Source: Paenibacillus sp. FSL H7-0357 (GTDB lineage Bacteria; Bacillota; Bacilli; Paenibacillales; Paenibacillaceae). Taken from it: 64,000 nucleotides of DNA. This document shows, piece after piece, positions 24,598-33,445 of this stretch; positions within the stretch are counted from its first letter, which is position 1, and every line of letters begins with the position of its first letter. The notes below the pieces were generated by a model that was not told the origin of the DNA, ran no database searches, and saw only the letters and a program-made list of their open reading frames with translations. The position numbers and the translations under genes are program-made. The stretch covers positions 1 to 64,000 of the forward strand of contig NZ_CP009241.1 in NCBI RefSeq assembly GCF_000758525.1, written 5' to 3'.

Positions 24598-25368
24598 ATG
24601 ACGAATTTTTCTAACGAAATACCTGTTCCTTTACTGCCAACGGAGCGGGTGGATGATTTATTGACTCATGATCTGCGGATTATTCAGAGTGATGAAGTGT
24701 TCAGCTTCTCGATGGATGCCGTACTGCTGGCCCGGTTTGCGGGTATGCCGCCACGCGGCAGAGTACTTGATCTTTGTACTGGCAATGGAGTTATTCCGAT
24801 ACTGCTCACTACACGAACCAAAGCTTCTATAGAAGGTATTGAAATTCAGCCGCGTTTGGCGGATATGGCCCGCCGTAGTGTAGCCTTAAACGGCCTGCAG
24901 GAGCGGATCAAGATACATGAAGGGGATTTGCGTGAACTGCATAATGAGGCTGGATACGGTGTATACGATGCGATTACCGTTAATCCGCCGTACATGCCGC
25001 TTAACGGAAGCGACCTCAAGCTGAATACACATCAGGCGATGGCCCGCCATGAGCTTGGCTGCACGCTGGAAGAGGTGATTCAGGCATGCGTAAGACTGGT
25101 CCGCACCGGAGGCAAGGTAAGTATGGTACACAAGCCACAGCGTCTGGTGGATATTATCAGCCTGATGAGACAAAACAGACTGGAGCCGAAGCTGATTCGT
25201 TTCGTGCATCCAAGAGCGCATTTGGAAGCCAATATGGTATTGATTGAAGCTGCACGCGATGGAAAGCCTGAGGTGCGTTTACAACCGCCGCTGATCGTAT
25301 ATAATGAGGACAATCAATACTGTCCGGAAATTATGGATATTTATTATGGAAACAAAGAGGGTAAATGA
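24598..25368 (+). CDS. yabB: tRNA1(Val) A37 N6-methyltransferase-like protein (YabB)
   Basis: This SAM-dependent methyltransferase of the TrmN6/YabB family is predicted to methylate adenine 37 of a valine tRNA. The 256-residue product has the SAM-binding motif I RVLDLCTGNGVIPILL near 52 and the catalytic NPPYMP near 127, typical of N6-adenine methyltransferases. ATG at 24598 follows TTAGGAG of the leader element. The last codons overlap rsmI in ATGATGA, so the two are coupled. The yazA gene that separates them in B. subtilis is absent. Confidence 0.9.
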   Translation: MTNFSNEIPVPLLPTERVDDLLTHDLRIIQSDEVFSFSMDAVLLARFAGMPPRGRVLDLCTGNGVIPILLTTRTKASIEGIEIQPRLADMARRSVALNGLQERIKIHEGDLRELHNEAGYGVYDAITVNPPYMPLNGSDLKLNTHQAMARHELGCTLEEVIQACVRLVRTGGKVSMVHKPQRLVDIISLMRQNRLEPKLIRFVHPRAHLEANMVLIEAARDGKPEVRLQPPLIVYNEDNQYCPEIMDIYYGNKEGK

Positions 25369-26273
25369 TGACTATAACGTGCCAAAGCAGCTTTCAAAAT
25401 AACAATGATGGAATTAAACCGCCAGGATGCGGTTGTCTTTATCTGGTCGCTACGCCAATCGGCAATCTGGAGGATATGACTTACCGTGCGGTCCGCACTT
25501 TAAAAGAATGTGATATTATTGCCGCCGAGGATACAAGACAGACACGTAAGTTACTGAGCCATTTTGAAATTACGCCTTCCATGCTGTTCAGCTATCATGA
25601 GCATAATAAGGCTGCCAGTGGACCGGAACTGATCCGCTATATAATAGAAGGTAAAAATTTGGCGCTTGTCAGCGACGCCGGTCTGCCGGCGATTTCCGAC
25701 CCTGGAGCAGATCTTGTAGCACTGGCCGTCAGCCACCATATTCCGGTCATTCCGATCCCCGGAGCTAACGCGGCTTTGTCAGCTTTGATCGCCTCCGGCT
25801 TGCCGACCACAAGCTTTACCTTTGTCGGGTTCCTGCCCAGGGAGCGTAAGGATATCCGTAGTGTATTATCCGCTGTTCGTTCTGTGCAGGGGACTTTGCT
25901 GTTCTATGAATCTCCGCACCGGGTAGCCAAAACCTTGGTTCATCTGCAGGAGGCGTTCGGCAACCGCCGGGTAGTGCTGGCCCGTGAACTGACAAAACGT
26001 TATGAGGAGTTTCTGCGCGGAACGATTGAGGAATGTTCTGCTTGGCTGGCCGAACATCCGCCGCTTGGCGAATATGTAATCGTGGTTGAAGGGGAAAGCA
26101 AAGAAGAGGCTGAGATTGCTGAATCCTCCTGGTGGCGTGAGCTCAGCATTGAGCTGCATGTCGCTCACTATGAAAACGCAGGAATGGCACGGAAGGAAGC
26201 TATGAAAAAAGCCGCCGCAGACCGTGGCTTGGCCAAACGCGATATTTACAATGCATTGTTGGACAGGGAGTAA
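25365..26273 (+). CDS. rsmI: 16S rRNA (cytidine-1402-2'-O)-methyltransferase RsmI
   Basis: RsmI adds the 2'-O-methyl group to C1402 in the ribosomal P site. The 302-residue product has the tetrapyrrole-methylase fold: LYLVATPIGNLEDMTYRAV near 25, EDTRQTRKLL near 55, SDAGLPAISDPGADLV near 103 and PGANAALSALIASGLPT near 129. The C-terminal helical region ends LAKRDIYNALLDRE. It overlaps yabB by four bases; a second in-frame ATG is at 25368. The stop lies 14 bases before the first unit of the tandem repeat array. Confidence 0.96.
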   Translation: MMTITCQSSFQNNNDGIKPPGCGCLYLVATPIGNLEDMTYRAVRTLKECDIIAAEDTRQTRKLLSHFEITPSMLFSYHEHNKAASGPELIRYIIEGKNLALVSDAGLPAISDPGADLVALAVSHHIPVIPIPGANAALSALIASGLPTTSFTFVGFLPRERKDIRSVLSAVRSVQGTLLFYESPHRVAKTLVHLQEAFGNRRVVLARELTKRYEEFLRGTIEECSAWLAEHPPLGEYVIVVEGESKEEAEIAESSWWRELSIELHVAHYENAGMARKEAMKKAAADRGLAKRDIYNALLDRE

Positions 26274-26287
26274 AGGGCATTTATCTT

Positions 26288-26884
26288 CGTAAAGCGATTT
26301 CCGTAGGGAGAGCAGGCAAAAGCAGAAAAAGCAGCTCACCAGCCAGCAACCAGTAACCGCTAAAGTCACTGGCCCGTGCCACCGTAAAGCGATTCCCGGA
26401 GGGAGAGCGGGCAAAAGCAGAAAAAGCTACTCACCAGCCAGTAACCGGCAACCGCTAAAGTCACTGGCCCGTGCCACCGTAAAGCGATTCCCGCAGGGAG
26501 AGCGGGCAAAAGCAAAAAAAGCAGCTCACCAGCCAGCAACCAGCAAGCGCTAAAGTCACTGGCCCGCACCACCGTGAAGCGATTCCCGTAGGGAGAGCGG
26601 GCAAAAGCAAAAAAAGCAGCTCATCAGCCAGCAACCAGTAACCGCTAAAGTCACTGGCCCGTGCTACCGTAAAGCGATTCCCGTAGGGAGAGCGGGCAAA
26701 AGCAGAAAAAGCTACTCACCAGCCAGCAGCCAGCAAGCGCTAAAGTCACTGGGCCCGCACCACCGTGAAGCGATTCCCGCAGGGAGAGCGGGCAAAAGCA
26801 AAAAAAGCAGCTCATCAGCCAGCAACCAGCAAGCGCTAAAGTCACTGGCCCGTGCCACCGTAAAGCGATTCCCGCAGGGAGAGC
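26288..26884. repeat. 95-bp tandem repeat array
   Basis: AAAGCGATT/GAAGCGATT starts recur at 26291, 26386, 26481, 26576, 26671, 26767 and 26862. This gives six units of 95 bp (one of 96) and a truncated seventh. Each unit contains a CCCGC-AGGGAGA-GCGGG hairpin (arms vary between units) and the phrase CTAAAGTCACTGG. Units 4 and 6 both start with the variant GAAGC after CGCACCACC, and the units before them share CAAGCGC, indicating 190-bp duplications. As 95 is not a multiple of three, the open frames across it do not encode a repeated peptide in one frame. No variable spacers are present, so it is not a CRISPR array. Confidence 0.92.
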
Positions 26885-27115
26885 GGCTTTATCGCCCAAA
26901 CGGTGCATGGGAGCGCCTTCGCGCAGCCGCCATAGGCGCACGGCCTATGGCGAAATCCCTCGCATGGCAAGGCCCTGAGGGCGTGCCCGAAAGAGGGCCG
27001 GTCCACCGTCACAGTTACTCCTTTACGCGCGGCCACAAATTAGACAAGCTTCCGGGTGTCCAGAGGGCCGGGGCCCTTGGGGCCCTCCCTGTAGGGAGGG
27101 TTTGGGAGGGTAAAA
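26885..27115. other. GC-rich palindromic block next to the repeat array
   Basis: No gene can be supported here. The block is much richer in GC than its flanks. It holds a 10-bp perfect stem CGCCATAGGC/GCCTATGGCG (26928-26937 and 26943-26952), a GGGCC/GGCCC dyad near 27065-27085 and CCCTCCC-TGTA-GGGAGGG at 27083-27100. It joins the seventh repeat unit directly. It may be the end of a dispersed, non-coding element, but I cannot confirm copies elsewhere. Confidence 0.6.
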
Positions 27116-27149
27116 AAGCATAAAAAATACCTCCCGCATCAACGGGAGG
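27106..27149 (-). terminator. Rho-independent terminator of abrB
   Basis: On the minus strand CCTCCCG/CGGGAGG (27143-27149 with 27130-27136) around a 6-base loop is followed by ATTTTTTATGCTTTTTT, the orientation expected for abrB transcripts. Confidence 0.85.
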
Positions 27150-27212
27150 CCAAGGAGATATAAAAAGGTTAGAATTAACAATTTGATTAGTTCCTATTAT
27201 AACCTATTTGTT

Positions 27213-27467
27213 CTAGTTTGTCACAGGGGTAGGGATAGCAGAAATGCATTCATGACAAACAATTTTTCCTTTGAAATAGGTTACATTCTCAGCATTGCCG
27301 CAGAAAATGCAAGCTGGCTCGTATTTTTTAAGCATGATCCGCTCACCGTCCACGTAAATTTCGAGCGCATCTTTTTCTCCAATGCCCAGTGTACGGCGCA
27401 ATTCGATCGGAATAACAACCCGTCCAAGCTCATCTACTTTTCTTACAATTCCTGTTGATTTCATCAT
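27213..27467 (-). CDS. abrB: Transition-state regulator AbrB with C-terminal CxxC pairs
   Basis: AbrB represses post-exponential genes during growth and is itself shut off by Spo0A-P. The 84-residue product has the swapped-hairpin DNA-binding domain (KSTGIVRKVDELGRVVIPIE, RRTLGIGEKDALEIYV). The C-terminus differs from B. subtilis AbrB: CIFC at about residues 53-56 and CHEC near 73 form two CxxC pairs, suggesting a bound metal in the oligomerisation domain. I chose ATG 27467 (or 27464) because the first ATG of the frame, at 27488, lies upstream of the ribosome site GAGAGGAG that serves them. Confidence 0.92.
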   Translation of the reverse strand: MMKSTGIVRKVDELGRVVIPIELRRTLGIGEKDALEIYVDGERIMLKKYEPACIFCGNAENVTYFKGKIVCHECISAIPTPVTN

Positions 27468-27506
27468 TACAATCGTTGCTCCTCTCAATGTTCAAAAGCG
27501 TCATTA

Positions 27507-27565
27507 TTCGACATTGTTCACCGTTTTATGATATTTATAATACCAACCATTCCCAAAACAGTCAA
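27507..27565 (-). promoter_or_regulatory. abrB sigma-A promoter with downstream Spo0A box
   Basis: On the minus strand TTGACT (27560-27565), 17 bases and TATTAT (27537-27542) form a near-consensus promoter, predicting a start near 27530. TGTCGAA (27507-27513), a perfect 0A box, lies about 17-23 bases downstream of that start. A weaker TGACGCT follows at 10-bp phasing. Repression by Spo0A from boxes downstream of the start is the known arrangement at B. subtilis abrB. Confidence 0.75.
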
Positions 27566-27690
27566 CCTTTTTTGAGGCTAATTTTAAGGAATTTTTAAAT
27601 AAAACTTTTATATCGCCTACATTACACATAAATTCATACAAATGCAGATAAAATTAAATTGTCGATTTGTAAAACGTTAAAATGACACAA

Positions 27691-27724
27691 TTCGACAAAG
27701 TGCGACATAATTCATTATTATACT
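27691..27724 (+). promoter_or_regulatory. Tandem Spo0A boxes overlapping a candidate ywfO promoter
   Basis: TTCGACA at 27691-27697 (perfect 0A box, reverse) and TGCGACA at 27701-27707 (one mismatch) are 10 bp apart, the spacing of cooperative 0A boxes. A -10-like TATACT at 27719-27724 places the second box at the -35 position. The promoter itself is inferred. Confidence 0.45.
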
Positions 27725-27772
27725 ACCTATTACCTCTTATTTCTAATTATATTATTCGAAGGAGTTGAACAC

Positions 27773-29056
27773 ATGAAGCAACCGCTGACAGAAGAGAAGG
27801 TTTTCAAAGATCCGGTTCATAACTATATTCACGTGCAGGACACAATTATCTGGCGATTGATCAACACTAAGGAATTTCAGCGTCTGCGGCGTATCCGTCA
27901 GCTTGGCACCTCCTATCTAACCTTTCATGGTGCAGAGCATAGCCGATTTTCACATTCCCTTGGTGTCTACGAAATTACACGCCGTATCATTTCGCAGTTC
28001 GAGCGAAGCGGGTATAAGGATTGGATGCCGGACGAGAGCCTGCTCACTCTATGTGCAGCGCTGCTGCATGATTTGGGGCATGGCCCGTTCTCCCATTCTA
28101 TAGAAGAAGCCTTTGAAATGAACCATGAAGACTGGACCTGCCGGATCATTCTGGAGGACACGGAGATCACCGCAATTCTGCGGGATGTGGCAGAGGATTT
28201 TCCCGGCAAGGTAGCTTCGGTAATCTCCAAAACTTATGAGCATGAAATTGTAGTCAACTTGGTTTCCGGCCCTCTGGATGCTGACCGCATGGATTATCTG
28301 CTCCGCGATGCATACTATACGGGAGTAAACTATGGGACGATCGATATTGACAGGATCCTAAGAATGCTGCGCCCATACCATGGAAGGGTAGTGGTTAAGG
28401 AATCAGGGATGCACGCCATCGAGGATTACTTAATGTCGCGCTATCAAATGTACTGGCAGGTATATTTTCACCCGGTCACACGCAGTTCCGAAATCATTTT
28501 GCGGCAAATTTTCCGCAGAGCCAAAGAGCTGTACCAGAGCGGTTATGAATTCCGGTTCATGATTGATCCTTTAGGTGATTTGTTCCGCGGAGAGGTTACG
28601 GTGGAACAATATCTGCTGCTGGACGAAGCTATGATCCAGACCGCCTTCATGCAGTGGACTTTGGAGAAGGATGAATTGTTAAGCGACTTGTGCAGCCGGT
28701 TTATTCATCGTAAACTGTATAAATATGTAGAGATGGAGAACCTTGATTCCGAGACGATTGACGAAATACGCCGCAGCTTTGCCGTGGCAGGGCTAGATGC
28801 CGATTATGATCTGGAAATTGATTTTCCGACAGATTTGCCCTATGATGTGTTTCGTCCGGGACAAGGCTTTGACAGCAAGCAAATTCTGCTGCTTGACCGC
28901 CATGACAAACTGAGGGAGATCTCTGAAGTTTCAGATATCGTACGCTCCATCAGCGGAATTCACCGCGGCCGTTATCACCTGTATTTTCCACAGGATAAGC
29001 TGCAGAAAGCCCTTCCATTTCTGCCTTCTTCTATCGCAGAAATCTTTGCAAAGTAA
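27773..29056 (+). CDS. HD-domain phosphohydrolase, YwfO-like
   Basis: This 427-residue HD-superfamily metal-dependent phosphohydrolase resembles B. subtilis YwfO, a putative dNTP triphosphohydrolase. It has EFQRLRRIRQLGTSYLTFHG near 34, HSRFSHSLGVYEITRRI near 55 (first metal His), LLHDLGHGPFSHSIE near 97 (the HD pair) and DADRMDYLLRDAYYTGV near 172 (distal Asp). Dinucleotide or dNTP substrates are possible; this cannot be decided here. ATG follows GAAGGAG at good spacing. It occupies the place of metS in the B. subtilis order and is divergent from abrB. Confidence 0.88.
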   Translation: MKQPLTEEKVFKDPVHNYIHVQDTIIWRLINTKEFQRLRRIRQLGTSYLTFHGAEHSRFSHSLGVYEITRRIISQFERSGYKDWMPDESLLTLCAALLHDLGHGPFSHSIEEAFEMNHEDWTCRIILEDTEITAILRDVAEDFPGKVASVISKTYEHEIVVNLVSGPLDADRMDYLLRDAYYTGVNYGTIDIDRILRMLRPYHGRVVVKESGMHAIEDYLMSRYQMYWQVYFHPVTRSSEIILRQIFRRAKELYQSGYEFRFMIDPLGDLFRGEVTVEQYLLLDEAMIQTAFMQWTLEKDELLSDLCSRFIHRKLYKYVEMENLDSETIDEIRRSFAVAGLDADYDLEIDFPTDLPYDVFRPGQGFDSKQILLLDRHDKLREISEVSDIVRSISGIHRGRYHLYFPQDKLQKALPFLPSSIAEIFAK

Positions 29057-29110
29057 TCCAAAAATACTTGGAATTCATCATAGAAATTATGACAGAAAAG
29101 GGGATGTAAC

Positions 29111-29881
29111 ATGCAATTGTTCGACACGCACACCCATCTGGATGCTCCACAATTCGACGAGGACCGCGAAAAGGTAATCGCCAATGCGCTCGAGGCAGGA
29201 GTTACCAAAATGATTAATATTGGCTTTAACAGGGAAACAATCCCAACAACCATGAAGCTTGCTGAAACCTATGATTATATCTATGCAGCCGTCGGCTGGC
29301 ATCCGCAGGATGCCATAGACATGAGGGACGGGGATCTCGAGTGGATTGCCTCACTGTGCAGTCATAAAAAAGTAGTTGCCATCGGAGAAATTGGGTTGGA
29401 TTACTACTGGGATACCTCTCCTAAAGAGGTACAGCATGAAGTGTTCCGCAAACAAATCGGACTGGCCCGTGAACTGAAAATGCCGATTTGCATTCATAAC
29501 CGTGATGCTCATGAAGATGTGGTGCGGATTCTTCGTGAAGAGAAGGCTGATGAAATAGGCGGAGTGATGCACTCCTTCTCCGGCAGCTGGGAAATAGCCA
29601 AAATGTGCCTGGATTTAGGCTTTCACCTATCCTTCGGCGGCCCGATTACATTCAAGAACGCCAGAGTGCCAAAAGAGGTGCTGGCCCAGACTCCGCTGGA
29701 CCGATTGCTGATTGAAACGGACTCGCCTTATTTGACACCGCACCCTTTCCGGGGCAAGCGAAATGAGAGCGCACATGTGAGATTAGTAGCAGAGGCTGCC
29801 GCGGAAATAAAAGGGATTGATTTACAGGAATTGGCGGAAATTACGTATGCGAACGCACTGGAACGATTTGGGATTGTCTGA
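29111..29881 (+). CDS. tatD: TatD-family metal-dependent DNase (YabD)
   Basis: TatD-family enzymes are TIM-barrel metal-dependent nucleases. The 256-residue product starts with FDTHTHLDAPQFDEDRE (metal-binding HxH). It has AIGEIGLDYYWD near 94, PICIHNRDAHEDVV near 122, GGVMHSFSG near 150 and the conserved IETDSPYLTPHPFRGKRNE near 196-214. All signature motifs are present and the length is normal. ATG 29111 follows AAGGGGATG. It precedes yabE by about 700 bases that hold the riboswitch. Confidence 0.94.
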   Translation: MQLFDTHTHLDAPQFDEDREKVIANALEAGVTKMINIGFNRETIPTTMKLAETYDYIYAAVGWHPQDAIDMRDGDLEWIASLCSHKKVVAIGEIGLDYYWDTSPKEVQHEVFRKQIGLARELKMPICIHNRDAHEDVVRILREEKADEIGGVMHSFSGSWEIAKMCLDLGFHLSFGGPITFKNARVPKEVLAQTPLDRLLIETDSPYLTPHPFRGKRNESAHVRLVAEAAAEIKGIDLQELAEITYANALERFGIV

Positions 29882-30003
29882 AATCGGGAGTAAAAGCGGT
29901 GAAAAATGAAGTATAGCCGATATATTAAACTTTTTTAATTTAAAAACGGCTGAATATTACAATATTTTAATCATTTTTTTGCGTAAACGTGGTTGAATCG
30001 TCC

Positions 30004-30033
30004 TTTACAACATGCATCAAAACAGGATATCAT
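30004..30033 (+). promoter_or_regulatory. Promoter of the riboswitch-yabE transcript
   Basis: TTTACA at 30004-30009 and TATCAT at 30028-30033, each five of six to consensus, are 18 bases apart. The predicted start near 30040 is just upstream of the riboswitch aptamer. Confidence 0.6.
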
Positions 30034-30079
30034 CTTTTCAGTGCAGTGAGCTGTTGTTACTGTGACAGTCACTGAATCA

Positions 30080-30312
30080 TGGATCGTCTCGCTGAGTCTC
30101 CGTATGGAGAACGGGGGAACCAATAATGCCTGCCGCATGTCCGTACATAGAGTACAACACAGAAATGCCGCAGAATTTATTTGATTTCTTCACGTGGTCT
30201 TTGGGGTGAATTTGAGGGCAACCGCCGTGAGCGGGTGACCTAAGATAGGGCGTCTCTCTTATGCCCGAACCCGACAGCTAACCCCGTAAGCGCAAGTAAG
30301 AGAGGAAACCTC
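30080..30312 (+). ncRNA. Cyclic di-AMP riboswitch (ydaO-yuaA family)
   Basis: Conserved blocks of the ydaO-yuaA class appear in order: CGCTGAGTCTCCG near 30090, GGGGGAACCA near 30113, TTTGGGGTGAAT near 30200, GGGCAACCGCC and GCGGGTGACC near 30218-30241, GCCCGAACCCGACAGCTAAC near 30263 and CCGTAAGCGCAAG near 30284, closing with AAGAGAGGA. The class binds c-di-AMP and turns genes off at high ligand by favouring a terminator; the terminator follows at 30349-30393. The regulated gene, yabE, encodes a cell-wall-acting protein, a known type of target for this class. Confidence 0.92.
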
Positions 30313-30348
30313 GTGCATAAACATTCCCGCGTATTCTGACATCCGGAG

Positions 30349-30393
30349 AAGCCACGAAAGAGTCCTCTGTGAACTCTTTTTTGGGCTTTTTTT
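30349..30393 (+). terminator. Riboswitch expression-platform terminator
   Basis: AAAGAGT at 30357-30363 pairs with ACTCTTT at 30373-30379, followed by T residues. An outer AAGCC/GGGCTT stem then leads to a second T run ending at 30393. It lies between the aptamer and yabE, so read-through would be required for yabE expression. Confidence 0.85.
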
Positions 30394-30597
30394 GTTTTGA
30401 ATAATGCGAATGTTCCCAGCATACTGTTATATAACAGGTATCTGGAGTAATTATGCCGGGCAGGCGATCCATGAGCAGGAAACGCTGAAGCAATGCGGGC
30501 GTATCCTGTTGCAATCTCAAACCTAGTTTCGTCAGCAATCATACAGTCACCTTGATATACAACTTGACGACGGGGCTATGTAAGGAGGATGGAGAGA

Positions 30598-31758
30598 GTG
30601 GGCGTATTCCAACCAGAAGTATCCCATGATTCGCAATCATCCAGCAGGTCTTTCGCATTACGGTGGAAGCAAGTGAATCCTCGCTTACTTTCGCTTGCAG
30701 GTGCGGTATCAATCGTTATCGCGCTGCTCATTCTGCTGTACGTACACGGTCAGAGCAAGAAAGAGATATTTTTAGTTATAGACGGGAAAGCACAGACGCT
30801 GGAAACGCGCGAAGCGCTGCTCAGTGATGTGCTGGCTAAGGAACAAATTTCGCTGCAGCCGCATGATGAATTATCTATTGGCCTTAGTGATGAGATACAG
30901 GACGGCGACCGTGTCGTGATCAATCGTGCGCAGAAGTTTAGTCTCACTGCGGATGGAGCAACAAAAACGCTGTACACCACCGAAGACACTATCGGTGACG
31001 CCATTAGCAAACTGGGTTTAAGCCTGGAGAGCAGTGACAAGATATACCCTTCGCTTGACACCACAGTATCGGCCGGCATGGAAATTAAAATTGTCCGCAT
31101 CAACAAGCAGATTGTGGAGCGGAAGCAAAATTTGCCATTCCAGGTCATTAAGACCTCAGATCCTTCCCTGACCAAGGGGACCGTAAAAGTGGCACAGTTA
31201 GGCGCACCAGGCGTCATGGTCCAGCATATCGAGAAGGTCTACCAAGATGGAGAACTGGTCTCTATGCGCATGATTGGCAAGGAAGTACAGACGGTTACCA
31301 AACATAAAATTGTTTATGTTGGTACGAAGCCCCTGCCAAAGCCCGTTGTAGCTGCTGTGACAACTTCCAAAAAAAGTACGGCATCCAAAACAACCAAAGT
31401 TTCCGCAAAAAGCAGTAACGTCGTGCACAAGGCAGGCGTAGATTTCCAATACAAGAAGATGATCAAAAATGTGTCGATGACAGCCTATTCTTCAGAAGAA
31501 CCAGGCATTGGGACCCGCACGGCTTCTGGCACACGTGTAACAGAAGGCCGGACAATAGCTGTGGACCCGAATGTAATTCCTATCGGCTGGTGGGTGTACA
31601 TTGAGGGATTAGGGTTTCGCCGAGCAGAGGATACCGGCGGTGCCATCAAAGGCAACAAGTTAGATGTTTATTACGATTCACTGAGCCATGCCCGTAATTT
31701 CGGCCGCAAGTCCCGGACTATTTATGTGATCGGTCCAGTGAAGCCGGAGCTGAATTAA
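30598..31758 (+). CDS. yabE: YabE: DUF348-G5-3D cell-wall protein (Rpf-like)
   Basis: This surface protein is related to resuscitation-promoting factors and probably acts on peptidoglycan. The 386-residue product has one N-terminal membrane anchor (LLSLAGAVSIVIALLILLYV near 22-41) and two DUF348 repeats (about 50-165). A G5 domain follows around 175-250 (VIKTSDPSLTKGTVKVAQLG), then a Lys/Thr/Ser-rich linker. The C-terminal 3D domain is MTAYSSEEPG ... IAVDPNVIPIG ... EDTGGAIKGNKLDVYYD, with the three conserved aspartates. I chose GTG 30598 because AAGGAGG (30582-30588) abuts the ATG at 30589 but is ideally spaced for GTG. It is controlled by the riboswitch above. Confidence 0.92.
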   Translation: MGVFQPEVSHDSQSSSRSFALRWKQVNPRLLSLAGAVSIVIALLILLYVHGQSKKEIFLVIDGKAQTLETREALLSDVLAKEQISLQPHDELSIGLSDEIQDGDRVVINRAQKFSLTADGATKTLYTTEDTIGDAISKLGLSLESSDKIYPSLDTTVSAGMEIKIVRINKQIVERKQNLPFQVIKTSDPSLTKGTVKVAQLGAPGVMVQHIEKVYQDGELVSMRMIGKEVQTVTKHKIVYVGTKPLPKPVVAAVTTSKKSTASKTTKVSAKSSNVVHKAGVDFQYKKMIKNVSMTAYSSEEPGIGTRTASGTRVTEGRTIAVDPNVIPIGWWVYIEGLGFRRAEDTGGAIKGNKLDVYYDSLSHARNFGRKSRTIYVIGPVKPELN

Positions 31759-31853
31759 CGTGGTCCGCTTTTGCAAATTAATGGTTTATAAGCTATAGTG
31801 AGTGTAGCACTGACAGAACGGGCTACCGCTCATCACTTATACATTCTTTAGCC

Positions 31854-31886
31854 AAAAAGAAGGGGAGCGAATCCTCTTCTTTTTGT
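31854..31886 (+). terminator. Rho-independent terminator after yabE
   Basis: AAAAAGAAG at 31854-31862 pairs with CTTCTTTTT at 31876-31884, giving a bidirectional-looking hairpin. Confidence 0.75.
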
Positions 31887-31910
31887 GTTTTACAGGAAGG
31901 AGCAACGTGT

Positions 31911-33343
<1,433 letters not shown>

Positions 33344-33445
33344 AGTATGCAGCGTGAAACATCGCGCTTTATCTTTTGAAAATGCGGCTGTTTAAGAACC
33401 AACCATGACCTTTGCCCATACGATGGGGGTAGAGGTGGTGTTGTC

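Noticed and set aside
26288..26884. Possible CRISPR array
   Set aside because: The whole 95-bp unit is repeated with no unique spacers, and no cas genes are nearby.
25866..27036. Minus-strand frames with repeated peptide phrases across the tandem array
   Set aside because: The 95-bp period is not divisible by three, so the phrase shifts frame at each unit; no ribosome site or conserved product.
27183..27458. Plus-strand 91-residue frame opposite abrB
   Set aside because: Shadow of the AbrB coding sequence; crosses the abrB terminator region.
30240..30542. Minus-strand 100-residue frame opposite the riboswitch
   Set aside because: The region is explained by the conserved aptamer and terminator; no ribosome site for the frame.
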